Notes under the pieces: model-generated
What the model was told of the DNA's origin: nothing
Databases searched by the model: none
Seen by the model: only the letters and a program-made list of their open reading frames with translations
NCBI GenBank assembly: GCA_030605085.1
Contig: JAUWBH010000010.1
Coordinates: forward strand, 1 to 63,415
Source of the DNA: Promethearchaeota archaeon
GTDB lineage: Archaea > Asgardarchaeota > Lokiarchaeia > Sigynarchaeales > SOKP01
Reading direction: 5' to 3'
Length of the DNA stretch: 63,415 nt
Program-made: the position numbers and the translations under genes
In this document: piece by piece, positions 16,284-25,154 of the stretch
How positions within the stretch are numbered: the stretch's first letter is position 1
How the letters are laid out: every line of letters begins with the position of its first letter

Positions 16284-19169
16284 CTTTTCCTTAATTTCAC
16301 TTAGTTTTTTCATGGCTTCAATAGGCGTAATCGAATTAATATCAATTTCCTTTATTAATTTTATTAAATTATTTATGTTCTCATCTAATACTTTCTTTTT
16401 TGTAACAACCGGTTTGAAGAAAGTGGTTTGTACTAGCTTCTTCTTTTTTTGAACTTTATCTCGAGGTTTGTCTTTTTGAATTTTTAAAGAACTAATTACT
16501 TCGCTTAATTTTTTAATTTCAAAGTTTTTTCTTTTCAAATCGCTCTCTTTACTATCTAATTCTTCATCATATTTGGAAAGTTCTTCTTTTTTTGCTCCCA
16601 ATTGTTTGCTTAATTTTTTAAGTTCTTCTTTTTTTCTATTGATGAGATCATCAAATATTTTTCCAGAAGTAGTTCCATTACCATTTTCGCTAACTGTAAT
16701 TTTGAACGGGTCTTTTTCCTCTATTTGCTCCAAAATTTCGAAGGCTCTTACTATCACATCTTCAGGGATTCCAGCTAATTTCGCTACATGAATTCCATAG
16801 GATTTATCTGTGCTTCCTGGTCGGAGTTTCCTAACAAAATTAATACTACCATCTTCATTTTCAATTATATCAAGGTGATAATTTTTAACCCGTGGTAAGT
16901 TTATTTCGGTTAATTGATGGTAATGAGTACTAAATAAGGTCTTAGCATTTAATTCGTGTAGTTTTTCTAATGTCGCCATTGCGATACTCTGCCCGTCGCT
17001 AGTACTAGTACCCCGACCGAGTTCGTCGATAATGATAAGACTTCTTGGTGTGGCATAGTTAAGAATCTTTGCCGTCTCTGTCATTTCAATCATAAATGTA
17101 CTTAATTTTCTTGCAAGATCGTCCGATGCTCCTATTCTTGTAAAAACTTGGTCAATTATTCCAATGCTAGCCGATTTAGCTGGAATAAATGATCCCATTT
17201 GAGCGATTATGCATATTAATGCCACTTGTCGCAAATAAGTACTTTTTCCGGCCATGTTAGGCCCCGTAATTATTAAGACTTGCTCTTTTTCGGTGTCTAA
17301 GTAACAATCGTTCGGAATAAATTTTTCAGTTATATTCATTTGCTCAACAACGGGATGTCTGCCTTCATTAATGATAATTTTATTACTATTGTTAATTTTA
17401 GGCCTACAATAGTTATATTTTTCAGCGATTTCAGCAAAACAAGCTAAAACATCAATAATCGCTATATTTTTTGCTGTTTCTAAAATATTTTCTGTTTTTT
17501 TTACGACCTCATCTCGTATTTTGCTAAAAATCTCGTATTCTAAATCGTTTATTTGTTCTTCAGCCGCAACAATTTGATCTTCTAATTCTTTTAATTTTTT
17601 AGTCGTATATCTTCTCGCATTCTTTAAAGTCTGTCTCTCTATGTACTCCTCAGGAATCTTAGGAATAGATTTAAGAGTGTTGAAGGTGATTTCGATATAA
17701 TAGCCAAGAATATTGTTGTGTCCAACTTTCAAGCCAGTAGCTAAATTCCATCTTTTCTTCTGTGCTCCTTCGTAATTTAAAATGTACATCTTTCCGTTGT
17801 TTAAAATGTCCCGTAAAGCGTCAACTTTTTTGTTGTATCCATCTTTTATGAGATTTCCTTCTTTAATTGTAGTAGGGGCGTCTTCTTTTATTGAAATTTC
17901 TATTAATTCTTTGACTTCGTCGAAACTATCGATTTTTTCAAAAAATTTTGAAATCTCGGGAATTTTTGCCTTTTCTAACAAAGACCTTATTTGAGGAAGT
18001 ATTTCCAAAGATCTTTTAATGTTTAACAAATCACGAGCGTTTGTTCTTGTGGTATAATTAATTCTATTTACGAATCGTTCTAGATCTCCAATTAATTTTA
18101 GCGCCTCTCTTAAATCCGACCTTAAAAAAATATCGTCTTTAAACTTTTGAACTATGTTAAGCCTTTGATTTATTTTTTTTACATCTATTAATGGTTGTAG
18201 TATCATTTTTTTCAATAAGCGAGTTCCCATTGGTGTGTGGGTGTGATTAAAAACAGAAAATAGAGTCGAATCTTTTCCTTTTTCCCATAAAGAGGTGGTT
18301 AATTCTAGATTTCTCTGAGTTATATAATCGAGGTGGAGGACATTTTGGTCTTGGACGAGACTTATCTTAAATATGTTAGGTATGACATCTCTTTGAGTCT
18401 CTTTTAAGAAGGCCAGTAATCCTCCCGCGGCTTGTATTGCCATTTCCTCTCCTTCCAAACCGAATCCTTCTAAATTTGAAAGGTTAAAATGACGCTTTAT
18501 TAGCGTATATGCTTCCTCGTAGTTAAAAGCATAATCATCGTGAGTTTTTATAATCGCCTTAGTTAAATCCGTTAAAAAAATGAAGAGCCTTTCATCTCTT
18601 TTAAGCTCGTGAGGTATGATTATCTCGACAGGATCGTATTGTGAAAACACGCTGAGTAGTTTTTCTTCTGGATCTTTTTCCTTGATGGAGAACTCAGTAA
18701 CAACAAACTCTCCCGTAGAGATATCAGCAAAAGATACGCCGTAGCCTTTCCTTTCTTTTACCATTGATGCGATATAATTGTTTTCGTTAGACTTTAGCAT
18801 GCTAGACTCAGTTACAGTTCCCGGTGAAAGAATTCGAACTACACCTCGTTTAACAATACGACCTTTCACGGTTGCTGGATCTTCGAGTTGTTCTACTAAA
18901 ACAACAGTTTGACCCATGTTTACTAAATTATTAAGGTATTTTCCGGCATGATGAGGAATTCCTGCGAGAGGGTACGAATCGTTGCCAATTTTCCTCTTGG
19001 TTAAGGTTATTCCTAAAAGTTTTGAGATCTCTATAGCATCGTCGTAAAAAAATTCATAAAAGTCTCCCATTCTATAGGCACATAAATGATCTGGGTATCT
19101 TTGCTTGATAGAGGCCCAATGGCGCATCATAGGCGTGAGTTTCTTTACGTCAATATCTTCAAGGGGCAT
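16269..19169 (-). CDS. mutS: DNA mismatch repair protein MutS
   Basis: Mismatch-recognition ATPase of the MutS1 type. The Phe-x-Glu mismatch wedge is present (F37, E39 in GDFYEFFYDD), then connector, lever and clamp domains. The ATPase carries Walker A GPNMAGKSTYLRQ near 636, Walker B DELGRGTSTSDG and FSTHYHQL. The 966 residues exceed the usual 850-880 because of a Lys/Glu-rich coiled extension before the C-terminal helix-turn-helix. MutS1 with a nicking MutL is a bacterial-type system that is patchy in archaea, so ancient acquisition is likely. Confidence 0.96.
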   Translation of the reverse strand: MPLEDIDVKKLTPMMRHWASIKQRYPDHLCAYRMGDFYEFFYDDAIEISKLLGITLTKRKIGNDSYPLAGIPHHAGKYLNNLVNMGQTVVLVEQLEDPATVKGRIVKRGVVRILSPGTVTESSMLKSNENNYIASMVKERKGYGVSFADISTGEFVVTEFSIKEKDPEEKLLSVFSQYDPVEIIIPHELKRDERLFIFLTDLTKAIIKTHDDYAFNYEEAYTLIKRHFNLSNLEGFGLEGEEMAIQAAGGLLAFLKETQRDVIPNIFKISLVQDQNVLHLDYITQRNLELTTSLWEKGKDSTLFSVFNHTHTPMGTRLLKKMILQPLIDVKKINQRLNIVQKFKDDIFLRSDLREALKLIGDLERFVNRINYTTRTNARDLLNIKRSLEILPQIRSLLEKAKIPEISKFFEKIDSFDEVKELIEISIKEDAPTTIKEGNLIKDGYNKKVDALRDILNNGKMYILNYEGAQKKRWNLATGLKVGHNNILGYYIEITFNTLKSIPKIPEEYIERQTLKNARRYTTKKLKELEDQIVAAEEQINDLEYEIFSKIRDEVVKKTENILETAKNIAIIDVLACFAEIAEKYNYCRPKINNSNKIIINEGRHPVVEQMNITEKFIPNDCYLDTEKEQVLIITGPNMAGKSTYLRQVALICIIAQMGSFIPAKSASIGIIDQVFTRIGASDDLARKLSTFMIEMTETAKILNYATPRSLIIIDELGRGTSTSDGQSIAMATLEKLHELNAKTLFSTHYHQLTEINLPRVKNYHLDIIENEDGSINFVRKLRPGSTDKSYGIHVAKLAGIPEDVIVRAFEILEQIEEKDPFKITVSENGNGTTSGKIFDDLINRKKEELKKLSKQLGAKKEELSKYDEELDSKESDLKRKNFEIKKLSEVISSLKIQKDKPRDKVQKKKKLVQTTFFKPVVTKKKVLDENINNLIKLIKEIDINSITPIEAMKKLSEIKEKLKEL

Positions 19170-19549
19170 TTTATATTGAGTTTTTTATTAATCAATATTT
19201 TAAGACTATTTTCACTAATTTTATATTTAATTTTTGATTGAAATTAATTCTAATTATTATATTCTTAATAATTACATCTCAGATATAAAAACAATGTCGA
19301 TGTAGATTTAATAAAAAATTTTAATATTAAATTTAATTCGTTTAATAATTTAACATTCTGACATTTGACTAATAAGAAAATTCTAAAAGACTTTATCGTT
19401 AAGAAATATCTTTTAATGATCTAATTGGGAGTTCATTTCTTTTCTTTAGATAATATTTGAGTAATATAGTCAATTCTTTAGATAATATTTGAGTAATATA
19501 CGAGCTTAAATAATTTAAATATTAAATTAACTTGAGGTTGATGTAATAA
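19170..19549. other. 380-base spacer upstream of the longin-like cluster
   Basis: No coherent frame is seen. It holds the divergent promoters of mutS and the first longin-like gene and, near the right end, a 27-bp direct repeat (next entry). Confidence 0.5.
19442..19500. repeat. Two 27-bp direct repeats, period 32
   Basis: The 27-base stretch beginning TTCTTTAGATAATATTTGAG occurs perfectly at 19442-19468 and 19474-19500, separated by five bases, and ends 49 bases before the TTG of the longin-like gene. Position and perfection suggest a tandem regulator site or a recent slippage. Confidence 0.9.
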
Positions 19550-20128
19550 TTGATATTTACGATTTTTTGCCATTTTGATAGACGAATTGGACCAAAGATG
19601 TTTTTAAAACTCCCAAAATCGAGAAATCCACTTGTATTGGAACATATTCCCTTACTAATGGATTTATACGAAGAGAACTTTTTTATTCACGAATTTGGTA
19701 AATTAAAGACAGCAAATCTGATTTTCGAAATATATAGTCCTGTAGGAAGAGGACGTTCCGAACGAGTTATGATTAGCATTGTTTCTTTTGATGATGAGTA
19801 TAATTTAAGATTAAGTTCTTTTCAAGAAATTATGGAATACTTTGCATTTCAATTTAAGCAAATTAAAGATATCTATAAAGGATTTTATTCTAAAAATATA
19901 CTGGGGGCTCCAGAAGGATATAATAAAATTAAGGACTTGTTTTATTCATTTTATCAATCTATCCCTAAAGCACGAGCAATTTTCAATCAAAAAATTTCAA
20001 AAATTTTAACATATGAACTCTCCCCTAAAGGAAAAAATAACATTATAGAATTTCTTCAAAAGAAATTTTCCGAATCTGGTCAACGAATTAGAGAATTCAC
20101 AATACCATATAATTTTAAAATTTTTTAA
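19550..20128 (+). CDS. Longin-like domain protein with vestigial Arf P-loop
   Basis: 192 residues, TTG start. Residues 1-110 follow the longin-like pattern shared by three genes here: a first strand with CHFDRRIGPKM, then EHIPLLMDLYEENFFIHEFG and a central LKTANLIFEIYSPVGRGRSE. The C-terminus ILTYELSPKGKNNIIEFLQ aligns with the Arf P-loop of the third gene (GLPQAGKTTIIKSLQ) but has lost the GKT signature and stops soon after. It is thus a truncated longin-Arf fusion. The longin assignment is by pattern and inference. Confidence 0.65.
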   Translation: MIFTIFCHFDRRIGPKMFLKLPKSRNPLVLEHIPLLMDLYEENFFIHEFGKLKTANLIFEIYSPVGRGRSERVMISIVSFDDEYNLRLSSFQEIMEYFAFQFKQIKDIYKGFYSKNILGAPEGYNKIKDLFYSFYQSIPKARAIFNQKISKILTYELSPKGKNNIIEFLQKKFSESGQRIREFTIPYNFKIF

Positions 20129-20210
20129 TTTAAGAGTGTTATTGATACAGGAGTATCAATAATACTTAAATTACAATTTAAAGTGTTAGTTATTCAAAAA
20201 TGAGCGCTAT

Positions 20211-20750
20211 TTAAAATAAATTAATTGATTTCAACAAATTAACGGTTAAATCAGTGAATATTTTCTCGACATTAACTCCTGTTTTAGCCGAACATTCAAT
20301 ATGACTAAAAAATCCATAATCATGCATTATCTTTTCAGAAACTTCCTTATCAACGGCACGTTTTTCTTCTAAATCTGATTTCCCACCTACTATTATTAAT
20401 GATATTGGATTATCTTTTCCTAATGATTTTTCAACCAGATTCATCCATTCGTCCAAATTATTAAGACTTGAATATCTGGTAATATCATACATAAAGATTG
20501 CACCAGCCGAACCCTCTATATACCTTGGAAATAAGCGCCTAAAGCTGCGCTCCCCGCCAAAGTCCCATATCTGCAAGGAAACTTTTTTACTCTCTACATC
20601 TAAATTTTTTCGATAAAAATTCGTGCCAATAGTCATTCTCATATCTTCTCTGAATAAGCCTGTGAGGTATTTATTAACAAGGGTCGTTTTCCCAACTCCA
20701 CCATCTCCGAATATACAGATTTTAAAAACAGCGTCTCTATTCTGAATCAT
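20211..20750 (-). CDS. Rab/Ras-like small GTPase
   Basis: 179 residues, a full G domain. G1 is GDGGVGKTT (15-23), the switch I threonine lies in TIGTNF (T43), G3 is WDFGGE (62-67), and G5 is CSAK (153-156). G4, normally NKxD, reads GGKSD: the asparagine that fixes guanine specificity is Gly123. There is no C-terminal cysteine for prenylation. Such Ras-superfamily proteins are an Asgard hallmark and act as molecular switches in trafficking or cytoskeleton control. It lies antisense between longin-like genes, which in eukaryotes often act as GTPase partners. Confidence 0.92.
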   Translation of the reverse strand: MIQNRDAVFKICIFGDGGVGKTTLVNKYLTGLFREDMRMTIGTNFYRKNLDVESKKVSLQIWDFGGERSFRRLFPRYIEGSAGAIFMYDITRYSSLNNLDEWMNLVEKSLGKDNPISLIIVGGKSDLEEKRAVDKEVSEKIMHDYGFFSHIECSAKTGVNVEKIFTDLTVNLLKSINLF

Positions 20751-20937
20751 ATTTCTAAATTTAATTTATTAAGATGGAACTATAAAGAAAATATTATAAT
20801 TTATATTTTAATATTTTCTTAATTTTAGTATAACTTATAATTGTTATAAATTAATCTAAAGATTAATGATTTTAATAGGGTTGTTTATTTTTCGATAATT
20901 CAGTATTAGACATATAAAAAAATAAGAATTAATTAAA

Positions 20938-21390
20938 TTGATTGCTTCAGTTTTAAGTTATTTTGATGTTCAAAAGGGACCTCAGGTTTTAATATCCACA
21001 CATGGAATACCTGAACATATACGATTAGAACATATAGCATTTCTGATAGATTTTTACGAAAAAGGATTTTTTATTCACGATTTTGGCGAGTTGAGGACTG
21101 CAAATCTAATTTTTACAATCTATAGTCCTCTTACGAGGGGGAACGAGGAGATTTTAATGATTTCTATCGTGATATTAGATGAACAATATAATTTAAATTC
21201 ATTCCAGGAAAAATTAAATAAATTTGTTAAAGAATTTAAAAAAATTAGTGATGCTTATAAAAGTTTTCATCCTAAATCAAAGGATATTCCTGATTCATCA
21301 GAAAAATTGGAAGAAATTAAAAACTTTTTTATCCTCTTTTTCCAGACCCTACATAAAGATAGTGCAAAATTTGAAATAAAAACCTTTTAA
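20938..21390 (+). CDS. Longin-like domain protein, short paralogue
   Basis: 150 residues, TTG start. It has the same domain as its neighbours: SYFDVQKGPQVL, then EHIAFLIDFYEKGFFIHDFG and RTANLIFTIYSPLTRGNEE. It ends just after the long helix, before any GTPase, with FEIKTF at the place where the third gene continues into the G domain. It could be a functional stand-alone longin protein or a truncated fusion. No membrane segment or lipid site is seen. Confidence 0.65.
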   Translation: MIASVLSYFDVQKGPQVLISTHGIPEHIRLEHIAFLIDFYEKGFFIHDFGELRTANLIFTIYSPLTRGNEEILMISIVILDEQYNLNSFQEKLNKFVKEFKKISDAYKSFHPKSKDIPDSSEKLEEIKNFFILFFQTLHKDSAKFEIKTF

Positions 21391-21586
21391 ATTTCAATTC
21401 ATTAACTTCCCCAAGTCGGCATAAGCCTAGTCATAAAAAGATATTATATATAATTTTTAGTAATTCTGTTATAAGAAAAGAAATTAGTCTAAAAAATGGA
21501 AACTTCCCAAATTATAATTCATAAATTTAAGAACTAAGTTTGATATTATAATTAATATAAGAGACTAATATTGAATTAACATTAAA

Positions 21587-22567
21587 TTGATATCTTCAGT
21601 TTTAAGCTATTTTGACGCAAATTATGGTCCAAAAATTCTATTACAAGCTTCAGAATTACCAGAATATATTCATATAGACCATATTCCTCTTCTAATGGAC
21701 TTCTACTCTGGAGACTTTTTTATTCATGAATTTGGAGAACTTAAGACAGTAAATCTAATCTTTACGGTGCATAATCCTAGGGCGAGAGGCAAAGAAGAAA
21801 TGTTTATGATTTCTCTGGTATTTCTAAATGAAAACACTTATCAAGAGGAGGAAAGATTGAGCTCTTATAAGGATGTATTAAATTTTTTCGTAGACGAATT
21901 TATTAAAATTAAAGATGTCTATAAAGCTTTTGCTGATAAATCACATTTAACTCAAGAATCTTCTGAAAAATTTGAAAAAATTAAAGAAATATTTTATTCA
22001 TTTTTTCAATCAATACCAAGAGAAAAGGCTGTATTTAAACTTAGAAATTCTAGAATTTTTATGTACGGTCTTCCGCAGGCAGGAAAAACTACAATTATAA
22101 AAAGCCTTCAACAAACATTTTTTAGCAAAGTTAATTTAGATAAAGAATTAAGTCTAAGGAAATTACTTCTTGGAAACTTTTCAATTATCACTCACAATTT
22201 TTCAAAAAAAAATGTCTTTCACGATTTAATGTCTATTTATTTGAGGGAGATTGATGGAATTGTTTTTGTCCTTGATGTCTCGAATACGATGAATTTTAGA
22301 AAAGCTCAGAGTGAACTACATACAATTTCAAAATTTCCTGAGACTCACAATTTACCATTGCTAATTCTCCTAAATAAAATAGATCTTGGTGGTAAAAAAA
22401 TTAAAGAGATTATTGACCAATTAAACATAGATCAGCTTAAAAATAAAACGATTAAATTCTATCCTATAAGTGCTATTAAAAAGGAAGGTATAATCGAAGC
22501 ATTTAACTGGCTCTCGGGTGAAATTGTAAATTCTATTTTAAAAAATCCTAAAAAATATTTTACATAA
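21587..22567 (+). CDS. Longin-like domain fused to Arf-like GTPase
   Basis: 326 residues, TTG start. Residues 1-115 form the longin-like domain (SYFDANYGPKIL; DHIPLLMDFYSGDFFIHEFG), a long helix follows, and from about 155 an Arf-like G domain begins. G1 is GLPQAGKTT near 163, LNKIDL near 262 is G4, and SAIKKEG near 290 is G5. The G3 DxxG region is degenerate (NFSKKNVFHDLM). Longin domains bind GTPases or SNAREs in eukaryotes, so an in-cis pair may be self-regulating. It is the only complete member of the three. Confidence 0.75.
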   Translation: MISSVLSYFDANYGPKILLQASELPEYIHIDHIPLLMDFYSGDFFIHEFGELKTVNLIFTVHNPRARGKEEMFMISLVFLNENTYQEEERLSSYKDVLNFFVDEFIKIKDVYKAFADKSHLTQESSEKFEKIKEIFYSFFQSIPREKAVFKLRNSRIFMYGLPQAGKTTIIKSLQQTFFSKVNLDKELSLRKLLLGNFSIITHNFSKKNVFHDLMSIYLREIDGIVFVLDVSNTMNFRKAQSELHTISKFPETHNLPLLILLNKIDLGGKKIKEIIDQLNIDQLKNKTIKFYPISAIKKEGIIEAFNWLSGEIVNSILKNPKKYFT

Positions 22568-22673
22568 TAAAAATTACTAACTACTAACAGCCACTTAATT
22601 TGTTAGATTTTCTAATACTTTTAAAATATTAGAAATTAAAATATTTTAAATTTCATTCTAAGTTAAGATCAAT

Positions 22674-23462
22674 ATGAGTAATGAAAATATTATTTCATAC
22701 GATGCTAAAGGACGCGTCGCTACGATTACGATAAATAGACCAGAGAAAGCGCACGCATTCACGATCGATATGCTAAAGGCATTGTTTGAAAAGTTAAATG
22801 TAGCTGACATGGACGAGAAAGTCAAATGTGTTATAATAAAGAGCACGGAAAAAAGATTCTTTTCAGCAGGTTATGACTTAAAAGAAATACAAGGGGCTCC
22901 TGAAAATGTGGCTCAAATAACAGAATGGGGTAGGAAAGTCAATCAAACTATGGTTCTTATGAAGAAACCCATAATTACGCAAGTCCAAGGAATTGCGGTT
23001 GGTTTCGGTGTTTTAATGATATTAGCTTCTGATTTGAGGATTTTTGCTGATAGACCAAAGGATGAGTTGTATTTAAGGCTACCTGAGCTCGCAATTTCGG
23101 CATTCCCGCAGACGGGTGCAACACTTTTACCATTATTGGCTTTCGGATTAACTTATGCGAAAAACTTACTTTTTACGACAGATAAAATTGGTTTAGAAAA
23201 CTTGAAAAACTTAAATTTTCCAACGCGTGTCTTTCCACTCGATCGACTCGATGCCGAAACGCTTTCCTTCGCAAAACAGATAGGTAAATACAAAACAGAA
23301 TTCATATTCTTTACAAAATCTATGTTAACTATCATGAATAAAACCTATATTAAATCATGCTTTGATTTAGAAGACGAATGCGGCAAGGTTGCTAATGTGA
23401 AAACCAAATCAGCGAAAGAACTACATGATTTCATAAAAGGATTACATGAAAAATATCCTTAA
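22674..23462 (+). CDS. Enoyl-CoA hydratase/isomerase family protein
   Basis: 262 residues of the crotonase fold. ITINRPEKAHAFTIDML opens the domain. FSAGYDLKEIQG near 63 is the oxyanion/CoA loop, and IAVGFGVLMILASDLRIFAD near 107 the second oxyanion helix. LPELAISAFPQTGA near 138 contains the second catalytic glutamate position. The first glutamate position in the GFGVLM segment is not Glu, so the classical hydratase pair is incomplete and another crotonase reaction (isomerase, thioesterase, decarboxylase) is possible. It probably acts in fatty or amino acid CoA-ester metabolism. Confidence 0.85.
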   Translation: MSNENIISYDAKGRVATITINRPEKAHAFTIDMLKALFEKLNVADMDEKVKCVIIKSTEKRFFSAGYDLKEIQGAPENVAQITEWGRKVNQTMVLMKKPIITQVQGIAVGFGVLMILASDLRIFADRPKDELYLRLPELAISAFPQTGATLLPLLAFGLTYAKNLLFTTDKIGLENLKNLNFPTRVFPLDRLDAETLSFAKQIGKYKTEFIFFTKSMLTIMNKTYIKSCFDLEDECGKVANVKTKSAKELHDFIKGLHEKYP

Positions 23463-23514
23463 TTTTTATTTGTTATTTTTTTATACTTCCTTTATATTCT
23501 AATTTATTAGAATT

Positions 23515-24351
23515 TTATAAATGCTTTTCTAACCATTTAAAAATTTCTTGATAGATATAATTTCGATTTTTCTCGTTCAGTAAATCGTGTAAGAATCCCT
23601 CATATAGTTTATAATTTTTATCCTTACTTTTTACATTTTCAAAAAATTCCTTAGTTTTATCTATATCTACTATTTTGTCGTTTTCACCTTGCATAATAAA
23701 TGTTGGGCAGACTAATTTTGACGAATAATCCATAACCCATTTCATAGATTTATCTATTTCAGAAGCAGTTTTAACCGAAATATTTTCTAATTTGTTATCG
23801 TCTCTTATAAATTGTCTTAAAATTTTTAAATCACTTGTTAAATGCTTTTGGTCGATTATATATGGAATTATTTTAGTAGGTGACAATTTGGCTGACATTT
23901 TTTTAGTTATTTTCTTTCCAAAACTCATTTTTTTGGATAAACCTAGTAATGGACAAGAAACAATAACTCCAGGTAAATTAGGGTGATTTATGCCATATAT
24001 TAGACTAATTAATCCACCAAAAGAGTGTCCCATTAAAAAAATTTTCTTATTAACGGAATGTTTCCTAACAATATACGTAAATAACACTAAATCTTTCTGT
24101 AAATGGTCCATGCTGTCAATGTGTCCCAAATAATTACCAGCACTTCTCCAATGACCTCTTAAATCAAAAGAAAATAAACCGTATCTTTTTTCCGTTAGAT
24201 ATTCGGCAAGCCGCTTCATTCGGTCAGAATGTGTAGCTAAATCATGCAACACAATAACATATGCTTTAATATCCTCCGTATCGGGTAACCAATATTGGAA
24301 AAACAATTTTTTACTTTTACGCCCTTCAAAATATCCCGTTTCGTTTTTCAT
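23515..24351 (-). CDS. Alpha/beta hydrolase (monoacylglycerol lipase / lysophospholipase-like)
   Basis: 278 residues. The Hydrolase_4-type pattern is complete: VIVLHDLATHSDRM near 32, FSFDLRGHWRSAG near 58, and the nucleophile elbow GHSFGG near 108-113. The acid QGENDKIVDIDKT is near 220 and the catalytic histidine FLHDLL near 257. It most resembles serine esterases acting on lysophospholipids or monoglycerides. There is no signal peptide. It is convergent with the enoyl-CoA hydratase gene and divergent from the ferredoxin oxidoreductase gamma gene. Confidence 0.88.
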   Translation of the reverse strand: MKNETGYFEGRKSKKLFFQYWLPDTEDIKAYVIVLHDLATHSDRMKRLAEYLTEKRYGLFSFDLRGHWRSAGNYLGHIDSMDHLQKDLVLFTYIVRKHSVNKKIFLMGHSFGGLISLIYGINHPNLPGVIVSCPLLGLSKKMSFGKKITKKMSAKLSPTKIIPYIIDQKHLTSDLKILRQFIRDDNKLENISVKTASEIDKSMKWVMDYSSKLVCPTFIMQGENDKIVDIDKTKEFFENVKSKDKNYKLYEGFLHDLLNEKNRNYIYQEIFKWLEKHL

Positions 24352-24545
24352 GGTTTTCTATTGCAAAATAATTTTTTAATCATAAGTAAAAAGATGTTTA
24401 ATGATTTATAATCCCATTTTCTTTATTACCATTTTTGTTTCTTGAAACTGAAATCGATTCATGATATTTTAAATAGGGATAAATTTTAATTTATAACTAA
24501 AATTTCAATATTTTATAGTCTAAATTTTTTTTTAGGTTCATTTCA

Positions 24546-25139
24546 ATGAGCAGTAAAGAATGGGAAACATTAAACATCGTGATTCACGGCCGAGGAGGCC
24601 AAGGCGCAGTTACCTGTTGCGAATTAATCGCAGAAGCAGCATTTTTGTCTGGAAATTTTGTGGATGTTCACGCATATCCTTCATTTGGGGCAGAGAGAAG
24701 AGGAGCACCAATTCAAGCCTATTCTAAACTGTCAAGACATGAAAAAATATGGGACAGAGCCCAAATCGAAAATCCAAATATATTAATAATTCTTGATGAG
24801 ACAGTCCTTACTCAATCTATAGCAAGTTCATTGAAAGACGACGGAATTTTTATTATTAATAGTGAAAAAGAGCCACGCTTCTTCGCAGAAAGATATAATC
24901 TTAGTAAAAGTATTAAAATAATCGTCGCAGATGTAAATAATTTAGCTAGAGAGAAAGGGTTAATAATTGATGGTGCTCCAGTGGTTAACACAGCAATTTT
25001 AGGTTTACTCTCTAGATCCATATCAGAACTGAGTTTAGATAATTTATATTTTGTTGTTGAAAAAAGAATGGATAAGAAGTTGGCTAAACTTAATATTGAA
25101 TTAATTAAGCAAGGATACAATTTGGCAAGGGTTTTATAA
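24546..25139 (+). CDS. porG: 2-Oxoacid:ferredoxin oxidoreductase, gamma subunit
   Basis: 197 residues of the pyruvate ferredoxin/flavodoxin oxidoreductase gamma domain: IHGRGGQGAVTCCELIAEAA near 13-32 and the conserved AYPSFGAERRGAPIQAY near 43-59. With alpha, beta and delta it forms the heterotetramer that oxidises pyruvate (or another 2-oxoacid) to acyl-CoA with reduction of ferredoxin. It is separated from the other three subunit genes by an antisense histidine kinase gene, an unusual break of the operon. The ATG follows a T-rich leader. Confidence 0.9.
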   Translation: MSSKEWETLNIVIHGRGGQGAVTCCELIAEAAFLSGNFVDVHAYPSFGAERRGAPIQAYSKLSRHEKIWDRAQIENPNILIILDETVLTQSIASSLKDDGIFIINSEKEPRFFAERYNLSKSIKIIVADVNNLAREKGLIIDGAPVVNTAILGLLSRSISELSLDNLYFVVEKRMDKKLAKLNIELIKQGYNLARVL

Positions 25140-25154
25140 TAAATTCTTAAAAAA

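Noticed and set aside
16573..16791. Plus-strand ORF within mutS
   Set aside because: Shadow of the MutS C-terminal coding region.
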